The notes beneath the pieces were generated by a model. The model had not been told where the DNA came from and searched no databases. It saw nothing but the letters and a program-made list of their open reading frames with translations. A DNA stretch of 64,000 nucleotides. It comes from Pelosinus baikalensis. Lineage in GTDB: Bacteria; Bacillota; Negativicutes; DSM-13327. A program made the position numbers and the translations under genes. The stretch lies in assembly GCF_020819555.1 (NCBI RefSeq), contig NZ_JAJHJB010000002.1, positions 124,001 to 188,000 of the forward strand, written 5' to 3'. Positions 50,789 to 59,163 of this stretch are shown here, in pieces (position 1 is the stretch's first letter; the number at the start of each line of letters is the position of its first letter).

Positions 50789-52090
50789 TTATTTTACAGT
50801 TTCTACAGGTACTCCCATAGCCTTTGTTAGGTTCGCTTTACTTGTATTGAAATCATACATTGCTTGAATGTAATTATTCTTCGCTTGTGTTAAGGCTACT
50901 TGTGCATCGATTACATCTGTATTCGTTCCCACCCCAGCACTGTAACGGACCTGAGCAATTTTAAAATCTTCTTCGGCTTGCTCTACTGTCACTTGAGAGG
51001 TACTAATCCGCTTTTCAGCTTCTATCATATTCAAGTACGCTTGACGTACTTCTAGCTGAACTGTATCTTTCGTTTGTTTGGCTGTTTGCAGTGATTTTTC
51101 TACCTCAGAGTTGGACTTTTTAATTTGAGCATTGGTTACACCAGAATCAAAAGGAGTCCAAGTAGCTTTCAAACCAATCGACCAACCATTGTCATCCGTT
51201 CCTGGAAAATCATCATCAGCCCACTTTTTGCTGGCACTAGCAGCCACAGTAGGTAAATTACCAGCTTTTGCGATTTTGACAGATTGTTTTGCGATCTCTA
51301 TATTGTGATCTGCTTGGATTGCTTCTGGACGATTGCTCATGGCATAATTAATACTATCCTCTAATGATAAGTTATAAGGCTCATGAACCAGCTCATCTTT
51401 TATTTGTATTTCTGTATTTAATGGTAAACCCATTATATTATTCAAATTAGAAACCGCTAATTCATAAGCATTCTGCGCTTTAGTCAACACTTGCTGATTG
51501 TTGGCTAATTCTACCTGAGAACGTAGTACGTCAGATTTTGCTTGTGTTCCTACATTATACTGAGCTTCTACGTTTTTTAAATGAGCTGCCATTTGATCCA
51601 CAGATTCTTGATCTACCTTTACGGTATTTCTCGTTTGCAGAATCGTAAAATAACCATTCGTAGCATCTAATTTTATTTGCTGTTTACTTTTCTCTACATC
51701 CAAATCAGCCACTTTTAAACCAATCTTAGCTTTCTCTACGGCACCTTCTACTTCTCCACCCGTATATAGATTCATTTCCAAAGTAACCGAACTGCCAAAT
51801 TCATTTCCGATACTTGCAGTGTCTTTCACATATGTTTTCGAGCGACCATCAGAGTGCTCTAACTTCAACGTAGGTAATTTTCCACCTTTTGCTACACGTA
51901 TATTATACTCGGCTCCCTGTCTATCTGCATCTGCTATCTTAATTGCAGGATTGTTCTGCAAAGCTCTTGCAATACTCTCTTCCAAAGATAGTTCTATCGG
52001 TGCTGCGAATCCACTTACCGTGTGTAACACCAGAAATCCACCCGTCAGTGCTGCCATCAATTGTCTTTTCCAAAGAGTTTGTTTCATCAT
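50789..52090 (-). CDS. tolC: TolC-family outer-membrane efflux protein
   Basis: 433 aa. A signal peptide (~1-30, ending SGFAA) is followed by two OEP repeats (~35-220 and ~235-430). IELSLEESIARALQNNPAIK, YNVGTQAKSDVLRSQVELAN and VRYSAGVGTNTDVIDAQVAL are typical motifs, each half having two long helices and two strands. It forms a trimeric exit duct for efflux or type I secretion; no inner-membrane partner is adjacent. It has a consensus promoter of its own and a strong terminator. Confidence 0.93.
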   Translation of the reverse strand: MMKQTLWKRQLMAALTGGFLVLHTVSGFAAPIELSLEESIARALQNNPAIKIADADRQGAEYNIRVAKGGKLPTLKLEHSDGRSKTYVKDTASIGNEFGSSVTLEMNLYTGGEVEGAVEKAKIGLKVADLDVEKSKQQIKLDATNGYFTILQTRNTVKVDQESVDQMAAHLKNVEAQYNVGTQAKSDVLRSQVELANNQQVLTKAQNAYELAVSNLNNIMGLPLNTEIQIKDELVHEPYNLSLEDSINYAMSNRPEAIQADHNIEIAKQSVKIAKAGNLPTVAASASKKWADDDFPGTDDNGWSIGLKATWTPFDSGVTNAQIKKSNSEVEKSLQTAKQTKDTVQLEVRQAYLNMIEAEKRISTSQVTVEQAEEDFKIAQVRYSAGVGTNTDVIDAQVALTQAKNNYIQAMYDFNTSKANLTKAMGVPVETVK

Positions 52091-52124
52091 GTAAAAAAAT
52101 CCCCCTCAATTCATCAAAGAGCTA

Positions 52125-52138
52125 TGACTAGTTAGTCA
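52125..52138. promoter_or_regulatory. Palindrome TGACTAGTTAGTCA in the tolC leader
   Basis: Perfect arms TGACTA / TAGTCA, about 20 bases downstream of the tolC -10 box, a good position for repression. It is the same pattern as at ompM5. Confidence 0.55.
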
Positions 52139-52157
52139 ACATCATCAACCTGTATTA

Positions 52158-52186
52158 ATTATAGGATGAAGTCCAGTTATTGTCAA
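52158..52186 (-). promoter_or_regulatory. tolC promoter (sigma-70 consensus)
   Basis: On the minus strand TTGACA (52181-52186), 17-base spacer, TATAAT (52158-52163). Both hexamers and the spacing are exact consensus. Confidence 0.85.
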
Positions 52187-52218
52187 TCAAAGATCACTGC
52201 AAATATCATTGGTTTTCT

Positions 52219-53493
52219 TTAAAAATTTCTTCGTACTCCGAAATACGTCTGCTCATCCTGCTTATTGATCCCGTCACTCTGTCCTACAATAAATGTGTCT
52301 GGAGCGACTTGATATAAAGAGCGCAATTTCACCCGTACATCTTGAGGATCATAGACATCCAATGACAATGACATTTGCTTGCCGATTCTCGTATCTACCC
52401 CCACCCCCACTTTACTGTCAATCACGCCAGCTCTGCCGGCAAACTCCTCATTACCTTTGCCAACCTGAAAATTCCCTCTGCTGCCGTCACCAATATGACT
52501 TACTCCAATAATAGCAAAATCCGTAGGTGAGGTATTAATTTTCAAATCTGCATTGCTGCTATATTTTCCAGTATCCTGATTATATAATGTCTCAAATCCC
52601 ACTTTCGTATCGATGGAAGATACCTTTGTTAACATCTTGTTCGCTCTCTCACTTGCCATACGAGCATTTTTTAATGTTTCTTTGATGTTTTGCGCAGTGT
52701 CAGGGTCTGTTACTACCCCTTCTAAAGCTGCTGCCATTTTTTCTACACGGATGCTGGTATTTTTAATATTAACAAGGGTTACCTGCAGATCGCTTGCCGT
52801 CTGCCCATCATTGTCTACTGCCTGCATCATGATTTCTGCTCTTGCCGCAGCTTCCCGCAAGCTGCGCGACATCGCACTTAAATTTTTTACTGTAACATCA
52901 ATGTCACCATTTTCTTGGGTCATACGTGCAAGATTCCCCATCATGATATTCATATTATCCGTTATTTCCTGAGCATTCAAAATGGTATTTTTCATGGCAG
53001 CTTTGACTTTGTCATCCCCTACGATCTCATTTAGGGATTTTACTAAATCATGAACCTCTGCTAATACTCGATCTGATGAGGCAATGAGCTCATCCAAGCC
53101 TTGGATCTCTTCCCCTTTTACCTTGGCATTCGGTAATAAATAACTGGAGCTGTGATCTGTCGGGATAATATTAATATATTTTTCTCCCATTAACCCATCA
53201 GCACCAATGAGAAATTTTGATCCTTCTGGAATTTTAACTCCCGGATCCATTAACATCGTCACTTGCACTCCCTCTTGTGGCAAGACACGTACTTCTTTTA
53301 TTCGTCCAACATCCACACCGGCATATCGTACTATGTTTCCTTCTTTAATTCCATTTACTTGCCTAAATACAGCCTGCACCGGATACCCTTTATCGCCAAA
53401 GGTAAAGCCACTCAAATGAATAACAATATATACCAATAACATACAGGCGATCAGACTCATCGAACCGACTTTAGCTTCTGTGCTTATATTCAT
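52219..53493 (-). CDS. mlaD: MlaD-like MCE protein with C-terminal barrel-like domain
   Basis: 424 aa, far longer than E. coli MlaD (183). One membrane anchor (~10-30) is followed by an MCE domain (~36-115, YPVQAVFRQVNGIKEGNIVR, DGLMGEKYINI), a long helical region (~125-300) and a ~120-residue beta-rich end (FETLYNQDTGKYSSNADLKI to FGVRRNF) closing with Phe. A similar long MlaD reported in Veillonella parvula is proposed to cross the periplasm and insert its end into the outer membrane. It would shuttle phospholipids with MlaE and MlaF. It overlaps mlaF by ATGA. Confidence 0.9.
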   Translation of the reverse strand: MNISTEAKVGSMSLIACMLLVYIVIHLSGFTFGDKGYPVQAVFRQVNGIKEGNIVRYAGVDVGRIKEVRVLPQEGVQVTMLMDPGVKIPEGSKFLIGADGLMGEKYINIIPTDHSSSYLLPNAKVKGEEIQGLDELIASSDRVLAEVHDLVKSLNEIVGDDKVKAAMKNTILNAQEITDNMNIMMGNLARMTQENGDIDVTVKNLSAMSRSLREAAARAEIMMQAVDNDGQTASDLQVTLVNIKNTSIRVEKMAAALEGVVTDPDTAQNIKETLKNARMASERANKMLTKVSSIDTKVGFETLYNQDTGKYSSNADLKINTSPTDFAIIGVSHIGDGSRGNFQVGKGNEEFAGRAGVIDSKVGVGVDTRIGKQMSLSLDVYDPQDVRVKLRSLYQVAPDTFIVGQSDGINKQDEQTYFGVRRNF

Positions 53494-54254
53494 CTCATTT
53501 CCGACCTCCTTCTTACATATGCGTTAGGTGACTTAAGCCCAAGAATAAATTGCTGTACCACAGGGTTTTCAGACTGTTTGATTTGCTCTACCGTCCCCAC
53601 CTCAATAATGCGTCCTCCATGAATCATGGCAACACGATCAGCAATTTTAAAAGCACTGGACATATGATGGGTAACGACTACAGAGGTAACACCTAACACA
53701 CGCTTGGCATTCATAATCAGCCGATCAATGGTTCCTGACATAATCGGGTCTAAACCTGCTGTCGGTTCATCATATAACATGATTTCCGGTCTGATTGCAA
53801 TAGCTCTGGCTAAGCTTACCCGTTTCTTCATACCTCCTGATAACTCATTAGGCATGACATCCTGCTGCCCTGCTAGTCCCACCATGCGAAGATTACGAGT
53901 GACAATTTTATGAATCTCAGCCTCGGTCATCGTGGTATGTTCGCGGAGTCCAAAGGCCACATTATCTCCCACTGTCATGGAATCAAATAAGGCAGAGTAC
54001 TGAAAAACCATCCCCATACCAATACGAACTTTGTTTAAATTATCCTCTGATAAATGAGAGATTTCTTGTCCTTTAATCCACACCTCTCCCTGGGTAGGCT
54101 TTAAGAGCCCCACCATTAAACGCAGCAGCGTGCTTTTTCCCGAACCGCTGGGACCGATTACGACTAAGGTTTCCCCTTTCTTCACTTCCAAATTAATGCC
54201 TTGCAATATATATTTTCCATGAAAACCCATGCTAATATTTTCTAATTTTATCAT
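53490..54254 (-). CDS. mlaF: Phospholipid transport ABC ATPase MlaF
   Basis: 254 aa. Walker A IGPSGSGKSTLLRLMVGLLK, the Mla-type signature NELSGGMKKRVSLARAIAIR, Walker B IMLYDEPTAGLDPIMSG and VTHHMSSAFKIADR. The K-K-R after the signature is typical of Mla/Mce ATPases. It works with MlaE and MlaD. Confidence 0.95.
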   Translation of the reverse strand: MIKLENISMGFHGKYILQGINLEVKKGETLVVIGPSGSGKSTLLRLMVGLLKPTQGEVWIKGQEISHLSEDNLNKVRIGMGMVFQYSALFDSMTVGDNVAFGLREHTTMTEAEIHKIVTRNLRMVGLAGQQDVMPNELSGGMKKRVSLARAIAIRPEIMLYDEPTAGLDPIMSGTIDRLIMNAKRVLGVTSVVVTHHMSSAFKIADRVAMIHGGRIIEVGTVEQIKQSENPVVQQFILGLKSPNAYVRRRSEMR

Positions 54255-54276
54255 TCATTCACCATCCTCTCGCCTC

Positions 54277-55050
54277 TTACCGATACAGCACTAAAGACAA
54301 AAAATAATTGCTAATAAAAATCAGAATAATCGAGCTAACTACGGATGCAGTTGTAGCCTGCCCCACACCTTCAGCGCCCTCACCTGTTGTTAAGCCTTTA
54401 TAACAGCCGATAATCGCAATAATACCGCCAAAGAACATGGCCTTAACCAAACCGCCTATTATATCATTAACTACAGTAAAAAGTGTAATAGAATGAATAT
54501 AGGTAAAAGAGCTGATATCAGCGTATAAGGTGGCTACCAAGTAACCACCTACTGTACCAATGATATCAGCAAAGATGACTAATATAGGTACCATAATAAC
54601 ACAAGCTAATAACCTGGGTACTACTAAATATTTGATAGGGTTAATGGCCATCACCCGCAGCGCATCAATTTGTTCTGTAACCTTCATAGAACCAATCTCT
54701 GCCGTAAGGGCTGCTCCTACACGTCCTGCAACTACCACTCCTGTTAAAACAGGGGCTAGTTCCCTTGCCATGGCAATTGCCACAACGCCTCCCACAGACG
54801 ACTGAGCACCATATTTAATAAATTCAGTGGCAGTTTGCAGTGTAATTACCATACCTGTAAATAAAATCGTCAGCAATACGATTGGCAAAGAATCTACACC
54901 TAGATGCGCCATTTGATGCAGTACATGGTTCATTCTAGGCTTTTCCCGCAAATGAAATAAGGTATTGCCTAACAGGATAACAATCCGACCGCTATTTTCC
55001 ATCCAAAGAATCACTTGCCGTCCAATGCTTTCTACTATAGCTAGCAACAT
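54277..55050 (-). CDS. mlaE: Phospholipid transport ABC permease MlaE
   Basis: 257 aa of the MlaE/YrbE family, with five to six membrane helices. Conserved LPIVLLTILFTGMVITLQTA, PVLTGVVVAGRVGAALTAEI and GSMKVTEQIDALRVMAINPI segments are present. It anchors the MlaFED complex. It is the first gene of the mlaEFD string, 22 bases ahead of mlaF. Confidence 0.95.
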   Translation of the reverse strand: MLLAIVESIGRQVILWMENSGRIVILLGNTLFHLREKPRMNHVLHQMAHLGVDSLPIVLLTILFTGMVITLQTATEFIKYGAQSSVGGVVAIAMARELAPVLTGVVVAGRVGAALTAEIGSMKVTEQIDALRVMAINPIKYLVVPRLLACVIMVPILVIFADIIGTVGGYLVATLYADISSFTYIHSITLFTVVNDIIGGLVKAMFFGGIIAIIGCYKGLTTGEGAEGVGQATTASVVSSIILIFISNYFLSLVLYR

Positions 55051-55228
55051 TATAATCCCTCACATTGACATTTAAACTTTAATATTAAGATTATATTAAA
55101 AAATTGTCTTATTATGAAGTATTCCATAAAAAACGTAAGTTCCCTGCACCCCGTGCAGGGGAAATTGATGGAATAGTATAACATGGATAAGAGAAAATTT
55201 GATGCGTCCATTTAAATATATAACATAA

Positions 55229-55316
55229 TCGAACCGCAAAGACGCAAAGGACACAAAGGGGATTATTATATTTTTGGTGCACTCCTTTGTGTGCCGCAGC
55301 AGCGGCATTGTGGTTT
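55229..55316 (+). repeat. GAACCACAAAG repeat, complete but with damaged right end
   Basis: Left end CGAACCGCAAAGACGCAAAG; right end GTGTGCCGCAGCAGCGGCAT then TGTGGTTTT, lacking the usual GCCTT. Confidence 0.8.
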
Positions 55317-55329
55317 TTCTGATAGTAAC

Positions 55330-55390
55330 ATAAAGAAGACTTCGATTCGGAGAAGGTTCGAATCCCCTCTTCAATCAAAGTCTTCTTTAT
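55330..55390 (-). terminator. Long nested hairpin after the S55 protease gene
   Basis: Perfect 13-bp outer stem ATAAAGAAGACTT / AAGTCTTCTTTAT, with an inner GATTCG / CGAATC. It begins directly after the stop codon at 55391. The inner GGTTCGAATCCCC looks like a tRNA T-arm but no tRNA is present. Confidence 0.7.
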
Positions 55391-57205
55391 CTATTTCTTC
55401 GCTGGGGCTTTTACTACGTTGACTACGACTTGTGTATCACCGTCAATGATATAATCTGTGGTAATGCTGTTTTTTACTTTTCCTTGCTTTTTATTATCCT
55501 TAGCATTTACAGCTTTAATATTAGTTTTCAGAGAAACTGTATTTTCTACTATACCTTTCTCTTGCTTCTTGTTATTGTTTTTATCTTTTCCTAAAGCAGC
55601 ATTGCCGAATAGATCATTCATTCCCATATCCAGCACTTCTACAACAATTTCATTGTTGCGGTCACGTTCCATAAATTCTTTAACCACATCAGCAAAGTCC
55701 TGGTTTTTGGGTTTTGGATTGCTGAGCATTAGTAACCCTTCATCCACTCCCTGATTTTTAGCTAACAGCTGGATTAAAGGCACCATGCCGCCCCCACGCA
55801 CTTCTAGAGTAAGAGGCCCTTCCGGCTGATCTTTAGGAACAGCAAAGGAAACGCTGCGCTGAATCGGCTCGCCGCGAAACGGCTTTATTTTTACGCCAAT
55901 TTCAACATTTTCCCCAGGCTTTACACTAGGAGTTTTTGTCTGGGCTTCCACAATAGTAGCGGTACGACGCTCTTCGCTAACAGAAACATGGACCTTAACA
56001 TCCATCAGATTAACTGGATTGTATGGATTCCCCGTTAGCATTGTCATGGCTTCCAAAAACTCACCCACAGCCGCTTCACCGATACTGGCAGGGCTGTAAA
56101 ACATATTTTCTCGAGTAATAATCCCTCCAGGCATATTCTGACCAGAAATTTCAAAACTAACTTTAGCTGTTCCCGGCCCTACCCGATCCATGGTCTTGTC
56201 AATGACATTGAACATAGTGGTAGCCGACAAAATGGATGAGAGCTGCTCATCTTTTACCACTTGTACTGCTGCATCCTGGGTTTGTCCAGTATCATTATCT
56301 TTCACGATGATGCGTATCGGGATAATGGTGGGATACCTGCTAAGGTATCCAGCAATTCCTGCTCCTCGATCCTGGTTGATAATACCGACAGGTTCTCCCA
56401 TCGTACCGACTTTAAATGAGTTTTCTAAGCCATTAACAGTGGAAAACACGTAGGCATTGGTCATGAAGTATCCAATATTCCCCTTCTTCAAAAATGGATG
56501 ACCAAATGCTAAGACTTTATTATCTTCCACGTAAGTAACAGTACCCAAAGCTCCCACACTCACATCGCCGCGAACTAACTCAACTCCTACAGCACTCCCT
56601 GGTTCTAGAGGAGCAAACACAACATCTGAAGGAGCTTCTCCTACTTCTTGAGGTACCAAATTAAAAGGTTTAAGTTTGTCTTGCAGCATTGTTAAAGCGT
56701 GTTCACTAAAACCAGATACCATCAATGGTGTGGTCATTGGCTCAAAATCTGGTATTTCCTTCATAAACTGCATCGTAGCGTTATAATTGTCAGGCATATC
56801 CCATAATTTCAGCATATCCCCAATAGGAGTAACCATGCCAACTTTATGATCAGTCAATGACCAACCATAGGCCACCGCTCCTACCAGCTTGCCATCAATA
56901 TAGACGGGACTGCCGCTCATTCCTTGTGCAATTCCTCCCGTTTGGTCAATAACGTCTCCAGAGGTTCGCACCAAAATCAAATCCCCTGCTGGTCCTTTGT
57001 TTTTCATAATTCCTAATACTTCTACACCAAATTCTTCTAACTTAGTACCAGAAACTACAGTTTTGCCAATTCCCTGCATACCTACCTTTATATTCTCTAC
57101 TGGCATGATCTCGGGTGCAGCCCATACTAAGGACATCGGCAGCATTAATAAAAAAATAAGCAGTGCCAGACGACACTGCCTGCATAGTTTTACCAAATAT
57201 ATCAT
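55391..57205 (-). CDS. SpoIVB-type (S55) peptidase domain protein
   Basis: 604 aa from the ATG at 57205; a TTG at 57196 is better spaced from AAAGG (57206-57210) and is an alternative. Signal peptide ends near SLVWAA. The S55 domain (~35-270) has VKVGMQGIGKTVVSGTKLEE-like start and the serine motif TGGIAQGMSGSPVYIDG, with FGHPFLKKG downstream. The C-terminal half (~290-600) is beta-rich with a Lys/Asn-rich tail. It is probably a periplasmic serine protease or PDZ-less regulator. It does not need sporulation context. Substrate unknown. Confidence 0.82.
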   Translation of the reverse strand: MIYLVKLCRQCRLALLIFLLMLPMSLVWAAPEIMPVENIKVGMQGIGKTVVSGTKLEEFGVEVLGIMKNKGPAGDLILVRTSGDVIDQTGGIAQGMSGSPVYIDGKLVGAVAYGWSLTDHKVGMVTPIGDMLKLWDMPDNYNATMQFMKEIPDFEPMTTPLMVSGFSEHALTMLQDKLKPFNLVPQEVGEAPSDVVFAPLEPGSAVGVELVRGDVSVGALGTVTYVEDNKVLAFGHPFLKKGNIGYFMTNAYVFSTVNGLENSFKVGTMGEPVGIINQDRGAGIAGYLSRYPTIIPIRIIVKDNDTGQTQDAAVQVVKDEQLSSILSATTMFNVIDKTMDRVGPGTAKVSFEISGQNMPGGIITRENMFYSPASIGEAAVGEFLEAMTMLTGNPYNPVNLMDVKVHVSVSEERRTATIVEAQTKTPSVKPGENVEIGVKIKPFRGEPIQRSVSFAVPKDQPEGPLTLEVRGGGMVPLIQLLAKNQGVDEGLLMLSNPKPKNQDFADVVKEFMERDRNNEIVVEVLDMGMNDLFGNAALGKDKNNNKKQEKGIVENTVSLKTNIKAVNAKDNKKQGKVKNSITTDYIIDGDTQVVVNVVKAPAKK

Positions 57206-57212
57206 CCTTTCT

Positions 57213-57521
57213 TTATTTACCGATTTCAATACGAGCAACTACATCACCAACAGCAACTGAAACTCCCGGTGAAACTAAAACTTCTTTTACAACGCCATTA
57301 GCTGTGGCCCTTGATGCTGGTATCGCCCCCGTTATTGTGTCGATCTTCACCAACACGTCACCTTCACGGACAGTAGTCCCCGGTTTAACCAAGCCATTAC
57401 TTGTAATGGTTCCAGCCAGAGAGGCCTTTTGTTCTACAACACTATTTGCAGTAACTAATAAGCTGCCAACGATTAGCACAAAACCGATTACCAAAACTGC
57501 TATGCTTTTTCTATGAAGCAT
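57213..57521 (-). CDS. Membrane-anchored lipoyl/biotinyl-like domain protein
   Basis: 102 aa with one N-terminal membrane helix (~6-25) and a single biotinyl-lipoyl-like beta domain: VKPGTTVREGDVLVKIDTIT, TANGVVKEVLVSPGVSVAVG, DVVARIEIGK. The usual modified Lys motif (M-K-M or D-K-A) is missing, so it is a HlyD-type hairpin domain and not a carrier. ATG at 57521 follows AAGGAGGT. It lies 8 bases ahead of the S55 gene, so the two are co-translated. Confidence 0.8.
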   Translation of the reverse strand: MLHRKSIAVLVIGFVLIVGSLLVTANSVVEQKASLAGTITSNGLVKPGTTVREGDVLVKIDTITGAIPASRATANGVVKEVLVSPGVSVAVGDVVARIEIGK

Positions 57522-57571
57522 GGTAAGCCACCTCCTTACTTAGTTTCATTATACAGCATTAGCATGAATTA

Positions 57572-58978
57572 TCAATCCTTAGGAACAATAATTAATGCAT
57601 CTCCTACTGATCTCTCGCGCCCATCGGAGGGTTTATTCATAATTTTACCTTTGACGACCATCTCACTAGAGCCTCCCCCATCCAAATTCATCGCATCCAC
57701 AGCTCCAAACTCTTGCATCAATAAGGCTAATTCTAACAGCGTCACTCCCATACTATGCTGCTGCCTTCCATCCACTACAACAAGCAGAACATGTCCATCT
57801 TTCGTTACGCCGACTGCGGTACGAGGCGCTCGTCCGACTACTATATCTGGAGGAAATTCTTCTATTTTACTGGTTAAGAATACACTGTTATTTTTAATCA
57901 AGCGTGGACCTGCCCCAATAGCATATATTGTCTTATCCCAAACAGAACCAAGTGTCTGATTAATTTTTATTGCATCACCCACTTTCAAACTGGATAACGC
58001 TTTTTCGTTGCTGCCATGAGCTGAAAGCACAACTGCTCCCGGTGGAATAACGGCATTACCATGTACGATTGCAGTAATAACATCTTGACTCACAATATAA
58101 TCCGTACCATATTCATTTGTACCGGTCATATTGTCATAATAATTATTATACAGAATTAAATCATCCTGCCCCCGCTCATGATTCACCCCCGTAATAGCAA
58201 TTGTAGCTCCATCTGGTAAGGTAACCGTCCCCTTATAGTCAATCTGGTCAAACAATATCTTACCATCTGGCAAGATTCCTAAGGCAGTTCGTCCAATTGT
58301 AGGAGAACTCACAATTTCACCATTCATTTTCAGCAGCCCTATGATTTCGCCATTAAGAGCAAAATAAGAAGCGTTAACGGCAGCGATGCCTTTATTACGC
58401 TCTGCCATCGCTTGTACTTTTTCTAAATCCACAATCGCATTATTGGACAATACTGGCTTTATGACATAATTGCTGCCTGGAGCTAGATCCACCACATATG
58501 CAGAAATAGGTCCTGCCTTAGTACTGCGATATAAAGAGGTATACTTTAAGCCAGTTCCAATTTGTTCTTCATACTTACGATCAAATTCTTTTACAATATC
58601 AATTACAATCCGCTTGGGATTCGATAGTGTAAACAATTTATAGGATACAATCGGTTTTTTGAGAGTAATGACTACCCGCTGTTTGTCTGGCTGTACTTGG
58701 GTAACTTGCACATTATTGACAATTGGATCATTTAATTGTAACATTGGTAATTTGCTACTATCTGTATTCGTAAAATCAATGATAATCTGATCCTGATTGG
58801 CAGAAAGCTGAGCGGTATATTCAGGCAGTTCATTTACATCAAATACAATACGTACTTGCTCTGCGCTTTGGCTGTAACGAACTTTTTGCAGCACAGGCTT
58901 AGCTGGAGCTGCCCACACGATCTGCGAACAAAAAATGATCAGCATCATCAATATGTACACACGTTTAAAAATTTTCAT
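57572..58978 (-). CDS. AMIN domain and phosphodiester glycosidase (NAGPA) protein
   Basis: 468 aa from the ATG at 58978. A longer start at 59113 translates a repeat (NHKGT) and is rejected. Signal peptide ends near QIVWAA. An AMIN domain (~28-130, VQKVRYSQSAEQVRIVFDV-like) binds the wall or septum. A NAGPA domain (~165-460) follows, with AVNASYFALNGEIIGLLKMN, GRTALGILPDGKI and the signature MNLDGGGSSEMVVKG. It may cleave GlcNAc-phosphodiester links in envelope glycans. Confidence 0.9.
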   Translation of the reverse strand: MKIFKRVYILMMLIIFCSQIVWAAPAKPVLQKVRYSQSAEQVRIVFDVNELPEYTAQLSANQDQIIIDFTNTDSSKLPMLQLNDPIVNNVQVTQVQPDKQRVVITLKKPIVSYKLFTLSNPKRIVIDIVKEFDRKYEEQIGTGLKYTSLYRSTKAGPISAYVVDLAPGSNYVIKPVLSNNAIVDLEKVQAMAERNKGIAAVNASYFALNGEIIGLLKMNGEIVSSPTIGRTALGILPDGKILFDQIDYKGTVTLPDGATIAITGVNHERGQDDLILYNNYYDNMTGTNEYGTDYIVSQDVITAIVHGNAVIPPGAVVLSAHGSNEKALSSLKVGDAIKINQTLGSVWDKTIYAIGAGPRLIKNNSVFLTSKIEEFPPDIVVGRAPRTAVGVTKDGHVLLVVVDGRQQHSMGVTLLELALLMQEFGAVDAMNLDGGGSSEMVVKGKIMNKPSDGRERSVGDALIIVPKD

Positions 58979-59057
58979 TGTTATATTCCCCCTAAGAAAA
59001 CCACTAGTACTATTTTTAATATGAAAAGCAACACGTCCTTGAAAACATATAAAACAA

Positions 59058-59112
59058 TCGAACCACAAAGACGCAAAGGACACAAAGGTTTTTATTGTGC
59101 CTTTGTGGTTCA
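59058..59112 (+). repeat. GAACCACAAAG repeat, short copy with both ends
   Basis: Left end CGAACCACAAAGACGCAAAG directly followed by TTTTTATTGTGCCTTTGTGG and TTCA. The middle has been lost. It is preceded by AACATATAAAACAAT. Confidence 0.85.
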
Positions 59113-59136
59113 TAAAACCTCATCTCTTTCCACCTA

Positions 59137-59160
59137 TAAAACTTATACTTTCTCTACTTA
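59137..59160. repeat. 24-base block duplicated at 11807-11830
   Basis: TAAAACTTATACTTTCTCTA followed by CTTA is identical at the two sites. Both lie between a GAACCACAAAG unit and a terminator, so the block may belong to a longer form of the element. Confidence 0.6.
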
Positions 59161-59163
59161 TGA

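Larger units (their letters stand above)
55051..55390. other. Gap between mlaE and the S55 protease gene
   Basis: No gene in these 340 bases. It contains an AT-rich part next to mlaE (likely promoter region, no clear boxes), a CCCTGCACCCCGTGCAGGGG palindrome (55142-55161), the repeat at 55229 and the long hairpin at 55330. Confidence 0.5.

Noticed and set aside
55340..55377. tRNA gene fragment (GGTTCGAATCCCC)
   Set aside because: Only a T-arm-like sequence is present. No acceptor stem, anticodon arm or CCA is found; the surrounding inverted repeat explains the sequence better as a hairpin.
55096..55378. Two overlapping minus-strand reading frames in the mlaE-S55 gap
   Set aside because: They consist largely of translated repeat and hairpin sequence, overlap each other in different frames, and have no ribosome-binding site.
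441..59112. CRISPR-like array from the many GAACCACAAAG units
   Set aside because: The units are kilobases apart, variable in length and have two different ends; there is no regular repeat-spacer pattern and no cas gene.
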